Notes: a model not told the origin generated them from the letters alone. A stretch of DNA of 5,416 nt from a bacterium (GCA_021786695.1 JAJYMT010000011.1:1-5416), one strand, 5' to 3'; shown: positions 1 through 5,209, counted from the first letter of the stretch. A program made the numbers and translations.

Positions 1-38
1 TGTATTTCTCTTAAATCTTAAATCATAATTCTTAAATC
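1..38. repeat. Four-unit heptamer array at the 3' end of the sigma-factor gene
   Basis: Four consecutive heptamers occupy 11-38: TTAAATC, TTAAATC, ATAATTC, TTAAATC. The last residues and the stop codon of the sigma-factor gene lie inside the array, and its outermost unit lies just past the stop. The same layout, with only the third unit variant, recurs at 1421-1448 after another gene. In that second place an intrinsic terminator follows directly, so a hairpin may lie just left of this window. The repetition is visible; its origin and function are not known to me. Confidence 0.7.
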
Positions 39-521
39 CTCTGCTTTCCCCCTCAATTCCTCCAGCGCCCGGCTGATCTGCGTGCGCACCGCGCTTTCGT
101 CTTTGCCCAGCACCGCGGCGATCTCGCCGTTTGAAAGGCCGTCGCTGAACCGTAAGAGTAACACCTCGCGATGATATTCCGAAAGTGCGTTGATCAGCCG
201 GAAGACCTCCTCCAATTCCAATTTATTCTCGATCTGCTTCAGTTCGTTTCTGCCCATATTGGCCGCCTCGAGCAAATCGGTCTCGCGGTTGGCGGTACGA
301 TAGTAGTTTAAGAGATGGTTCTTGGCGATCGCGTAGATCCAGGATTGGAACGAACGGTCGTGGTCGAAGCTGTCGAAACTCTTAAAGGCCTTGAGAAAGG
401 CATCCGCGGTCAGGTCCTCGGCCAGGGATCGGTTGAAATTCACCCGATACCAAAAATAATTAAAGATCTTATCTTTATACTGGTTATAATATTCGGTAAA
501 ATTTTGTTTTTCCTTGTGCAT
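18..521 (-). CDS. ECF-type RNA polymerase sigma factor (sigma-70 family)
   Basis: This 167-residue protein would direct RNA polymerase to a specific set of promoters. It has only the two domains typical of ECF sigma factors. Sigma region 2 spans about residues 9-76, with 'AEDLTADAFLKAF' at 34-46 (region 2.2) and 'SFQSWIYAIAKNHLLNYYR' at 57-75 (regions 2.3-2.4). An acidic linker follows, then sigma region 4 at about 102-157, with 'REVLLLRF' and the helix-turn-helix 'LSNGEIAAVLGKDESAVRTQ'. The length is normal for ECF factors. I chose ATG at 521. An in-frame TTG at 539 would start upstream of the -10 box at 536-531, so this promoter could not produce it; GTG at 527 remains possible. There is no Shine-Dalgarno sequence, and the predicted transcript would be almost leaderless. 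The C-terminal codons run into a heptamer repeat. No anti-sigma gene is visible; one could lie downstream beyond the left edge. Target promoters cannot be deduced. Confidence 0.93.
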   Translation of the reverse strand: MHKEKQNFTEYYNQYKDKIFNYFWYRVNFNRSLAEDLTADAFLKAFKSFDSFDHDRSFQSWIYAIAKNHLLNYYRTANRETDLLEAANMGRNELKQIENKLELEEVFRLINALSEYHREVLLLRFSDGLSNGEIAAVLGKDESAVRTQISRALEELRGKAEDLRIMI

Positions 522-530
522 AGGCACGAT

Positions 531-559
531 ATTATACAAATAATAGCCAAAATTGTTAC
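531..559 (-). promoter_or_regulatory. Promoter of the sigma-factor gene, nearly leaderless
   Basis: On the minus strand, a perfect -10 TATAAT (536-531) lies 17 bases downstream of GTAACA (559-554), which matches four of six consensus -35 positions. Transcription would begin near 525-524, only a few bases before ATG 521. This resembles a housekeeping promoter. I do not see a clear ECF-type element that would suggest autoregulation. Confidence 0.6.
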
Positions 560-592
560 TTCGGGCTGATAATGTTCGACCACGGCATCTTA

Positions 593-613
593 GCGCAAAT
601 TACGATTTGTCGC
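593..613. other. Small hairpin upstream of the sigma-factor promoter
   Basis: CAAAT (596-600) and ATTTG (605-609) form a 5-bp stem around the four-base loop TACG. A further GCG/CGC pairing (593-595 with 611-613) is separated by one bulged T. It lies between the decarboxylase hairpins and the sigma-factor promoter. It has no T-run, so it is not a convincing terminator, and it could be chance. Confidence 0.3.
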
Positions 614-665
614 AACCGTTCGCTTGTTGATAAAAAAATACCTATTATTGGCTTAAAACGATAAA

Positions 666-698
666 GGTGTCGGACGCCTTCGAGCGGTGTCCGACACC
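666..698. repeat. Hairpin 1 of a tandem pair (GGTGTCGGACGCC family)
   Basis: GGTGTCGGACGCC (666-678) can pair with GGTGTCCGACACC (686-698) around a 7-base loop, giving 13 pairs. One of these (676 with 688) is G-U in plus-strand RNA but C-A in minus-strand RNA. The right arm is also nearly a palindrome by itself. Read on the minus strand, the exit side is followed by TTTATCGTTTTA, only weakly terminator-like. The arms are the same 13-mer as in hairpin 2, so the two are related copies. Confidence 0.75.
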
Positions 699-713
699 GA
701 AAATTGTAACCCG

Positions 714-749
714 CGGCGTCCGACACCGATTCATCGGTGTCGGACGCCG
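714..749. repeat. Hairpin 2 of the tandem pair, directly after the decarboxylase gene
   Basis: Bases 714-729 and 734-749 form a perfect 16-bp stem around the 4-base loop TTCA. Its core is GGCGTCCGACACC paired with GGTGTCGGACGCC. It begins 7 bases beyond the decarboxylase stop codon, so in the minus-strand transcript it caps the 3' end. No T-run follows, so it fits a 3'-end stabiliser, a Rho-type or pausing element, or a dispersed palindromic repeat better than a classic intrinsic terminator. Confidence 0.8.
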
Positions 750-755
750 AGAAGA

Positions 756-1304
756 TTACTCCAAAAATACCGCCGCCGCGATCACGGTTGTCCACAGGCC
801 GTCCTTGTTGCCTTGCGCCGACTGGCAGATATTGGTCGTTTTGTAGATATTCTCATTCTGGACATAGAGTTGTTTGCGTTCGTCCCAGGCCAGGTTGGAG
901 TCGAAATCCACGCCGAGCGTTGTGGCGAGCATGGTGGCGGCCAGGTCTTCGGCGTAGTCGCCGGATTTTTCCGCCGTTTCGCCGTGGGCGTGATGTTCGG
1001 ACAGATAACCATAGTTCTGCTTGTCGGCCGGCAGAGCCAGGCCGATGGCGGCGCTCACCAGGCGGTTCGGCTCGTTGGTCTCGCTCCTGGCCATCACGCA
1101 AAAAGTGATCTGTCCGGCCTTCAGTTCCAGCACGCCCTTCTCTCGCGAGACCATTTTGCATTCGGGCGGAAAGATAGACGAGACATAGACCAGGTTGCAT
1201 TTCTCGATGCCGGCCTGGCGCAGGGCGAGTTCGAAACTGGCGAGCTTATCCTTGTGTACGCCCGTGCCTTTGGTCAGAAAAATCTTCGATGGAACGTGGT
1301 TCAT
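756..1304 (-). CDS. Pyruvoyl-dependent arginine decarboxylase
   Basis: The 182-residue proenzyme is expected to convert arginine to agmatine and CO2, the entry to agmatine and polyamine synthesis, in the cytoplasm. The family cleaves itself at a Ser-Ser pair, leaving a small beta chain and an alpha chain capped by pyruvoyl. Here the site is 'NLVYVSSIFPPE': Asn37, Ser42, Ser43 and the conserved Pro-Pro, with cleavage expected between Ser42 and Ser43. 'YLSEHHAHG' supplies Glu103, which aligns with the catalytic Glu109 of the Methanocaldococcus jannaschii enzyme as I recall that sequence. 'SAAIGLALPAD' (84-94) also fits the family, and the length is close to other members. I chose ATG at 1304; an in-frame TTG at 1319 adds five residues (MGKKA). 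No Shine-Dalgarno is evident. No agmatinase or agmatine deiminase lies nearby, so the later pathway step is not shown here. Both processing and catalytic residues are present, so the enzyme looks functional. Confidence 0.92.
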   Translation of the reverse strand: MNHVPSKIFLTKGTGVHKDKLASFELALRQAGIEKCNLVYVSSIFPPECKMVSREKGVLELKAGQITFCVMARSETNEPNRLVSAAIGLALPADKQNYGYLSEHHAHGETAEKSGDYAEDLAATMLATTLGVDFDSNLAWDERKQLYVQNENIYKTTNICQSAQGNKDGLWTTVIAAAVFLE

Positions 1305-1361
1305 TGCTTTTTTGCCCAACCGCTTGAAACGGCTTGGTAATAAAAATTTAATAATAAATAT

Positions 1362-1370
1362 ATTTTAGCA
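1362..1370 (-). promoter_or_regulatory. Extended -10 promoter of the decarboxylase gene
   Basis: The minus strand reads TGCTAAAAT at 1370-1362, an extended -10 with five of six hexamer matches. No good -35 is visible; that position falls in the T-run of the preceding terminator. Transcription would start near 1355, giving a leader of about 50 bases. The gene therefore probably has its own promoter after the terminator. Confidence 0.45.
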
Positions 1371-1381
1371 TATTTGTTTGA

Positions 1382-1419
1382 ATAAAAAAGGGCTAAGCCG
1401 TTTTAACGGCTTAGCCCTT
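1382..1419 (-). terminator. Intrinsic terminator of the 860-residue protein gene
   Basis: Bases 1388-1401 pair with 1406-1419 to form a 14-bp stem (core GGGCTAAGCCGTT / AACGGCTTAGCCC) with the 4-base loop TTTA. On the minus strand the stem leads straight into a run of T residues (complement of 1384-1389). It lies about 35 bases beyond the stop codon at 1455, with the heptamer array between. This is the strongest terminator in the window and is oriented for minus-strand transcription. Confidence 0.9.
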
Positions 1420-1420
1420 C

Positions 1421-1448
1421 TTAAATCTTAAATCGTAAATCTTAAATC
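1421..1448. repeat. Four-unit heptamer array after the 860-residue protein gene
   Basis: Four head-to-tail heptamers are visible: TTAAATC, TTAAATC, GTAAATC, TTAAATC. They fill the gap between the stop codon at 1455 and the terminator hairpin. The array has the same unit order as the one at 11-38, and the third unit is the divergent one in both. Confidence 0.75.
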
Positions 1449-1454
1449 CGCGGC

Positions 1455-4037
1455 TTAATTCGCTCCCCAGCGGTCGTCGGCATTGGCCACCAGATCGATC
1501 GCCTGTCCGAGCGTGGCCTGTTTCTTCAGGTCCGCCGGTTTGAGCGTCACGCCGAGCTTGGCGGCGAAGGCGACGGCGCCGGCCGGGTCAGCCGGCGTGC
1601 GCAGATCGTAGGCCGCGGCCGCGGATTTGATCACATCCATCATCGTCGCCTTGCCGGCAGCCGGTTTGATCGCATTCTCGTCCACCGTCTTGTTGATCAT
1701 GCCGGCCAGAAAGGTCTTGTCCAGTTTCTTCCCCAGATCGATATTGCCTTTCTTGTCCGGCGCCAGCGCGCCGTCGTCTTTCAACTGGCGCACCTCCTCG
1801 AACAGCGGATTGTTGTCATCGATGTTCCTCGCAGGCAATACTCCTTCCTTGAATTTCTCCGCGTTGGCGGCCGCCACCGCGCGCTTCACCTCGTCGGCCA
1901 TCACCTTGACGTAATTATCGACCTGCTTGCCGTTGGTCATTTCGCCGCCCTGCAACTTGTCGTTGAAGTCGGAAAATTTGGCGTCCAGTTTTCCGGCGAT
2001 TTTTGAGGTGAAATTATAGCCCTTGATCTGATTTTTCAGTTGATCGAGCAGCGCCGGCGTTCCTTTGGCTACGCCTTTGAGTTTTTTCACCGCGGCGATG
2101 GTGTTGTCGGCCGATTTCACCTCGTCGAGCAAATTCATCTTGCCCTCCAGCATCGCGGCGCGATCCTCTTCCGGCACCAGCGGCACCACGTCGCGCATGA
2201 TCTTATCGATGAAATTCTTGTCGCGCTCGCGGCTCGTTATCACTTTGTCCAGGAGTTCCGGATTGAAGTTCATCAAGCTGGTCTTAATCTGATTCAGATC
2301 GCCCGGGTTCACCTTGCCGAGCATCGCCTGCGCTTTCGCCGATTGTTCGCCCGAAAGGTTGGCCATGTCTTCCCCGCTTTGTCCGGCGGACATAACTTCG
2401 TTTACGGCGGCCGTCTGTTCGTCCGAAAGTTTGATGCCGGAATCAAGCAGGTTATTGCGCAGGGCGATCAACTCTTTCACCGCTTCATCGAGCGTCCGCC
2501 CGGCATCCATATAATTGCCTTCGTCAAAAAATGATTGCGCTTTGATCAGCTCGGCCTTGATGTCGGAAAGTAGTTTATTGGCGTTATCGGCGTTCGTCAT
2601 CTGACTGATCGCTGTTTCCAGTAAGGTGATCGCTTCGTTGGCTTTGGCCAGGCCTTCTTTGACCATCTCTTTGATCCGTTCGTTCGCCATCTTGCGGATG
2701 AAGGTATCGACCGCTTCGCGGGTTTTCAGATCGCGTGCCTGGCCGGCAATAGTCAGAAATAAATCAAAATTTTTGGCGTCAAAAGCGGCCTGCGCCTTGT
2801 CGCGCAGATCGCGCAGTTTGGCCAGATGCTCCTCGAGCGGCGCCGTATCCAGACCGAAGTCCTTGGCGTGGCTGATGGTGATTTCGAGCGCCCTGGTGCC
2901 GTTTACGAGATCATTCATGATCTGCTCGAGCCGCCCCGGAGGCAGGACGCGGTCGCGGAAAGCCATGAATTTTTCCTGCAAATCAAGCCCTTGCAATTCT
3001 TTCAGTTTCGCGCCGGCGCCAGCGAAATCGCCCTTGTCAAAAAGAAGCTGCGCCTCGGCGTAAATTGCTTTTCCCTGCTCAAGCAGTGCCAATTCCTCGG
3101 CGCCCGGCTCGACGCCGCTTTTCTTGGCTTCCGCCAAACCGGCATCGGCTTTAGCGAGTCCGGCCGCTATCTGATCCAGTATCTTTTTAATCATCTTGCC
3201 GGACATCTTGCCAAACTGGCCGGCCTGCTCGCCCGCCTCGCCCTCGGGCGACATCTTGCGCAACTCTGCCATGATCTTGGCCGCGCCTTTCTTGTCGCCG
3301 GAGCGTAAAAGCGCCTGCGCCTGGTCGAGCGATTCCAGTCCGGCCAGAAGTTTGGCCCTGATTTCCACCGTGTCGCCGTCGTCCGGGGCGCCCGCGAGTC
3401 CTTTCAGGCCGTCCTTCATCTTGGCGCGCACGTCGTTGATCAGGTCGGCGGTGATGCCGCCCTGTTCCAATTTGGAAAATTTTTCACCGAAATTCGCCTG
3501 TTGCATCGCCTGCAGTTTCTCTCCGGCTTTCATATAGTCGCCGGCCGCATAGGCCTCGCGCGCCGCGTTGTAGGCGGCTCTGGCCGCTTTCATCGCCGTC
3601 TCCGCCTCGCCCAACTTAACCTGCCCGTCTTTCAACTGCCCGAGCCCGTCCTCGCCTTCCAAAAGTTTGGCTCCGATCTGATCGAGCGCCTCGCCCAGAC
3701 GCCCGGCCATCTCGCTTACCCCGTCGCCGGCCAGCGGCTTGCCCATAAACATCGGCATCGGCCCGTTTTCCGGCATCCCAGGCATCGGCGGCAAATTCAA
3801 TTTGGACATATCAAAGCTCGGCGGCGCCATCGTGCCCGGCGCCTGGATCGGCATCAATCCCTGAAAGTCGGCCGGCGGCTGGGTGCCGGGCTGCCCCTGC
3901 TTCATCATCTGCTGGATCTGTTCTTGCGTCGGCGGCTGCGTTCCGGCGTAGCCCGGAGGCGGTCCCTGGGTGTAGTCCTGGGCCGCGGCGATCAGAGGCG
4001 AAAAAACCAAAATCAAAATGAGTGTTTTTTTCATCAT
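1455..4037 (-). CDS. Large exported helical-repeat protein, possibly cell-surface or S-layer associated
   Basis: I do not recognise a named family. The 860-residue product begins with a signal peptide (MMKK, hydrophobic 5-18, likely cleaved after Ala-Ala-Ala at about 19). A Pro/Gln/Gly/Met-rich, probably disordered segment follows to about 100. Residues 125-530 hold five related Ala/Lys/Glu-rich units. Each contains a helical hairpin with the core 'A..(Y/L/F)..GD(Y/F)..AG..L..(L/M)', at residues 166, 247, 336, 422 and 507, so the period is 81-89 residues. The sub-motif resembles TPR-like or DUF5667-type hairpins. The C-terminal part (540-860) is also mostly helical. Segments at about 744-783 ('EEVRQLKDDGAL...') and 818-853 ('AVAFAAKLGV...QAIDLVANA') resemble degenerate S-layer homology motifs; this is tentative. 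It contains no cysteine and no membrane anchor after the signal peptide. Two adjacent ATGs (4037, 4034) could start it; neither has a Shine-Dalgarno. A scaffold or envelope role is inferred. Confidence 0.88.
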   Translation of the reverse strand: MMKKTLILILVFSPLIAAAQDYTQGPPPGYAGTQPPTQEQIQQMMKQGQPGTQPPADFQGLMPIQAPGTMAPPSFDMSKLNLPPMPGMPENGPMPMFMGKPLAGDGVSEMAGRLGEALDQIGAKLLEGEDGLGQLKDGQVKLGEAETAMKAARAAYNAAREAYAAGDYMKAGEKLQAMQQANFGEKFSKLEQGGITADLINDVRAKMKDGLKGLAGAPDDGDTVEIRAKLLAGLESLDQAQALLRSGDKKGAAKIMAELRKMSPEGEAGEQAGQFGKMSGKMIKKILDQIAAGLAKADAGLAEAKKSGVEPGAEELALLEQGKAIYAEAQLLFDKGDFAGAGAKLKELQGLDLQEKFMAFRDRVLPPGRLEQIMNDLVNGTRALEITISHAKDFGLDTAPLEEHLAKLRDLRDKAQAAFDAKNFDLFLTIAGQARDLKTREAVDTFIRKMANERIKEMVKEGLAKANEAITLLETAISQMTNADNANKLLSDIKAELIKAQSFFDEGNYMDAGRTLDEAVKELIALRNNLLDSGIKLSDEQTAAVNEVMSAGQSGEDMANLSGEQSAKAQAMLGKVNPGDLNQIKTSLMNFNPELLDKVITSRERDKNFIDKIMRDVVPLVPEEDRAAMLEGKMNLLDEVKSADNTIAAVKKLKGVAKGTPALLDQLKNQIKGYNFTSKIAGKLDAKFSDFNDKLQGGEMTNGKQVDNYVKVMADEVKRAVAAANAEKFKEGVLPARNIDDNNPLFEEVRQLKDDGALAPDKKGNIDLGKKLDKTFLAGMINKTVDENAIKPAAGKATMMDVIKSAAAAYDLRTPADPAGAVAFAAKLGVTLKPADLKKQATLGQAIDLVANADDRWGAN

Positions 4038-4055
4038 CGTTTCGATATTAAAATA

Positions 4056-4083
4056 TAAATAGTTTGCTAAAATTTTAATTCAA
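4056..4083 (-). promoter_or_regulatory. Possible promoter of the 860-residue protein gene
   Basis: On the minus strand TTGAAT (4083-4078) precedes TATTTA (4061-4056) by 16 bases. Transcription would begin near 4049, about 12 bases before ATG 4037. The sequence is very A/T-rich, so chance matches are likely. Read-through from the upstream fibre gene, whose stop is 96 bases away with no terminator between, is an alternative. Confidence 0.35.
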
Positions 4084-4133
4084 AAATCAATCCTGCGCTC
4101 AACTTTCACAAGAAACCAAGATATAAACGATAA

Positions 4134-4916
4134 TTATTTAACTTCAAACACCTTCCAATAAATACTTGACGGATAATCGGAGTCGGCCTCTTCATTTGTA
4201 CATGAAATATTTAAATAAAGATGCGTATAATTATTGCAAGGATTATTAAAACATGTTCTATATAATAGCGAAGGGGTTAGAAAAAATTTTGTAGTGGCGT
4301 CATACCTATAAAATGAGCCGGTGGTAACGATGGGCACAAATGCTCTTTGTGGATTAAACCTTTCGGAATCCAAAACTATACCCGTATCAACCTCCCAAGA
4401 TCCACAATTTCCTGGATTCAGAGTCCCGCTTGCTGCCACGGCAGTGCCGCCCCCCGTCCCCCAAGACGCATTACCGGAAGCGTCAGAGGTTAATACTTTA
4501 CCTGCCGCCGCACCCGTTGGAATCCTTAAACCAGTAGCTTGAATCGTTCCGTTCACGTCCAATTTGTATGCCGGACTTCCCGTCCCGATGCCGACATAAT
4601 GTGTGCCGCCAGAAAAGTCAACAAACAAATCATGCGTAAAAGGATTAACAGCAAAATTACCCGACACACCAAACAAACCAACAGATGTCATAGTTGAAGA
4701 AGCGGCAATATTAAGGTTATCCCAAGTTCCCTGCGTTTTCACGGCTGTACTGGAACCAACGTTTATGGGCGCTGCTACATTACAATTCGGCGGCGTGCAT
4801 TGCGGGTTAGTCCAGGCCGTTTGCGCCAGGATTGATTGCAAGGCCAGCGATAGGCCGAATGTGATAATCACCGCCACAATTAATTTAAAAGCCGTTTTAA
4901 TAGTTGGCTGATTCAT
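4134..4916 (-). CDS. Secreted fibre-like protein with a variable-looking C-terminal domain
   Basis: The 260-residue product starts with a short polar N-terminus and a hydrophobic segment (about 11-32, ending AQTA) that serves as a signal peptide or anchor. Next comes 'WTNPQCTPPNCNVAAPINVG' (35-54), which I recognise as common in exported Patescibacteria proteins of unknown role. A fibre-type shaft follows: 'YVGIGTGSPAYKLDVNG' (107-123) and 'KVLTSDASGNASWG' (140-153) resemble repeats of phage tail fibres and bacterial adhesins. A Gly/Thr/Ala linker (154-166) leads to a distinct C-terminal domain (about 168-260) with Cys171, Cys222, Cys227 and Cys239, which could form disulfides. Cys40 and Cys45 are near the N-terminus. 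DNA for the C-terminal domain is much richer in A/T than the shaft, suggesting module exchange. ATG 4916 has no Shine-Dalgarno, but a structured leader of about 107 bases lies upstream. A surface-binding role is inferred; no ligand can be named. Confidence 0.85.
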   Translation of the reverse strand: MNQPTIKTAFKLIVAVIITFGLSLALQSILAQTAWTNPQCTPPNCNVAAPINVGSSTAVKTQGTWDNLNIAASSTMTSVGLFGVSGNFAVNPFTHDLFVDFSGGTHYVGIGTGSPAYKLDVNGTIQATGLRIPTGAAAGKVLTSDASGNASWGTGGGTAVAASGTLNPGNCGSWEVDTGIVLDSERFNPQRAFVPIVTTGSFYRYDATTKFFLTPSLLYRTCFNNPCNNYTHLYLNISCTNEEADSDYPSSIYWKVFEVK

Positions 4917-4952
4917 AAGAAAGATTTAAAATAATAATTATGCTATAATTTA

Positions 4953-5008
4953 CCCTGTTAAATAACCCTGTAATTTACAGGGTTCCCACTTTGCGGGATT
5001 TAACAGGG
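4953..5008 (-). ncRNA. Three-way-junction leader element (candidate cis-regulatory RNA)
   Basis: Three helices tile this stretch with no unpaired bases between them. The outer stem pairs CCCTGTTAAAT (4953-4963) with ATTTAACAGGG (4998-5008), 11 perfect pairs. One inner hairpin spans 4964-4984 (AACCCTGTA / TACAGGGTT, 9 pairs). The other spans 4985-4997. In minus-strand RNA that one reads CCCGC-AAA-GUGGG with one G-U pair; on the plus strand the same position is an A-C mismatch. The fold therefore favours the minus-strand transcript, the 5' leader of the fibre-like gene. CCCTGT and its complement each occur twice, so alternative pairings exist. It matches no riboswitch class I know. A DNA-level operator or mobile palindrome is possible. 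Confidence 0.55.
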
Positions 5009-5029
5009 GCAGTTATTAACATTAAAGTT

Positions 5030-5059
5030 ATTATACCATAAAACAATACCCCGCCCCAA
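5030..5059 (-). promoter_or_regulatory. Promoter of the fibre-like protein gene
   Basis: The minus strand carries the extended -10 TGGTATAAT (5038-5030), with a perfect TATAAT. A weak -35, TTGGGG (5059-5054), lies 18 bases upstream. Transcription would start near 5023, so the three-way-junction element begins about 15 bases into the transcript, with ATG 4916 about 107 bases in. The -35 region abuts the divergent plus-strand promoter. Confidence 0.6.
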
Positions 5060-5063
5060 GTAG

Positions 5064-5092
5064 TTGACAGAATTGCGATAATTTGCTACAAT
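5064..5092 (+). promoter_or_regulatory. Strong sigma-70-type promoter of the lipoprotein gene
   Basis: A perfect -35 TTGACA (5064-5069) lies 17 bases from -10 TACAAT (5087-5092, five of six matches), and TG at 5084-5085 gives an extended -10. Transcription would begin near 5099, leaving a leader of about 110 bases before ATG 5210. It is the closest match to consensus in the window. Confidence 0.8.
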
Positions 5093-5191
5093 ATTAAATC
5101 AATGTATTTTATATAGAAAGCACCTTGAAAGCTTAAATTAGCGAAAAAACTGTCATCATTTTCCTGTCAACCATAAGACGGCCCATGGCCA

Positions 5192-5206
5192 AGACCAAGG
5201 AGGTCT
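5192..5206 (+). promoter_or_regulatory. Consensus ribosome-binding site within a small hairpin
   Basis: AAGGAGGT (5197-5204) is a full-length Shine-Dalgarno match 5 bases before ATG 5210, and it fixes that start. AGACC (5192-5196) can pair with GGTCT (5202-5206) around the loop AAGGA, so half of the ribosome-binding site could be occluded in a 5-bp stem. No other gene in the window has a comparable site. Confidence 0.75.
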
Positions 5207-5209
5207 CGA

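Noticed and set aside
666..749. CRISPR array or tandem direct repeat
   Set aside because: The copies alternate in orientation and form hairpins, and there are no regular unique spacers or cas genes.
687..1340. A 217-codon plus-strand open frame opposite the decarboxylase gene
   Set aside because: It is antisense to a gene with clear family motifs, has no ribosome-binding site, its first codons lie inside the hairpin repeats, and its Arg/Gly/His/Val-rich composition is typical of a shadow frame in GC-rich DNA.
1320..1340. Hairpin in the decarboxylase leader (AACCGCTTGAAACGGCTT region)
   Set aside because: The stem has only about three consecutive pairs plus mismatches, too weak to call as a regulatory structure.
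3501..4058. A 185-codon plus-strand open frame opposite the 860-residue gene, plus several shorter ones at 2040-3540
   Set aside because: All lie antisense to a continuous 860-codon gene with a signal peptide and regular repeats. Their Arg/Leu/His-rich translations show no domain.
4038..4133. Terminator between the fibre-like gene and the 860-residue gene
   Set aside because: Only a 4-bp stem with no T-run is present, so co-transcription of the two genes remains possible.
4941..4949. Plus-strand extended -10 look-alike TGCTATAAT in the fibre-gene leader
   Set aside because: It has no matching -35, sits in very A/T-rich DNA, and would start transcription inside the three-way-junction element. 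It is probably chance, although an antisense promoter cannot be excluded.
4953..5008. tRNA-like cloverleaf
   Set aside because: There are three helices rather than four, no anticodon loop, no T-loop or D-loop sequences and no CCA end.
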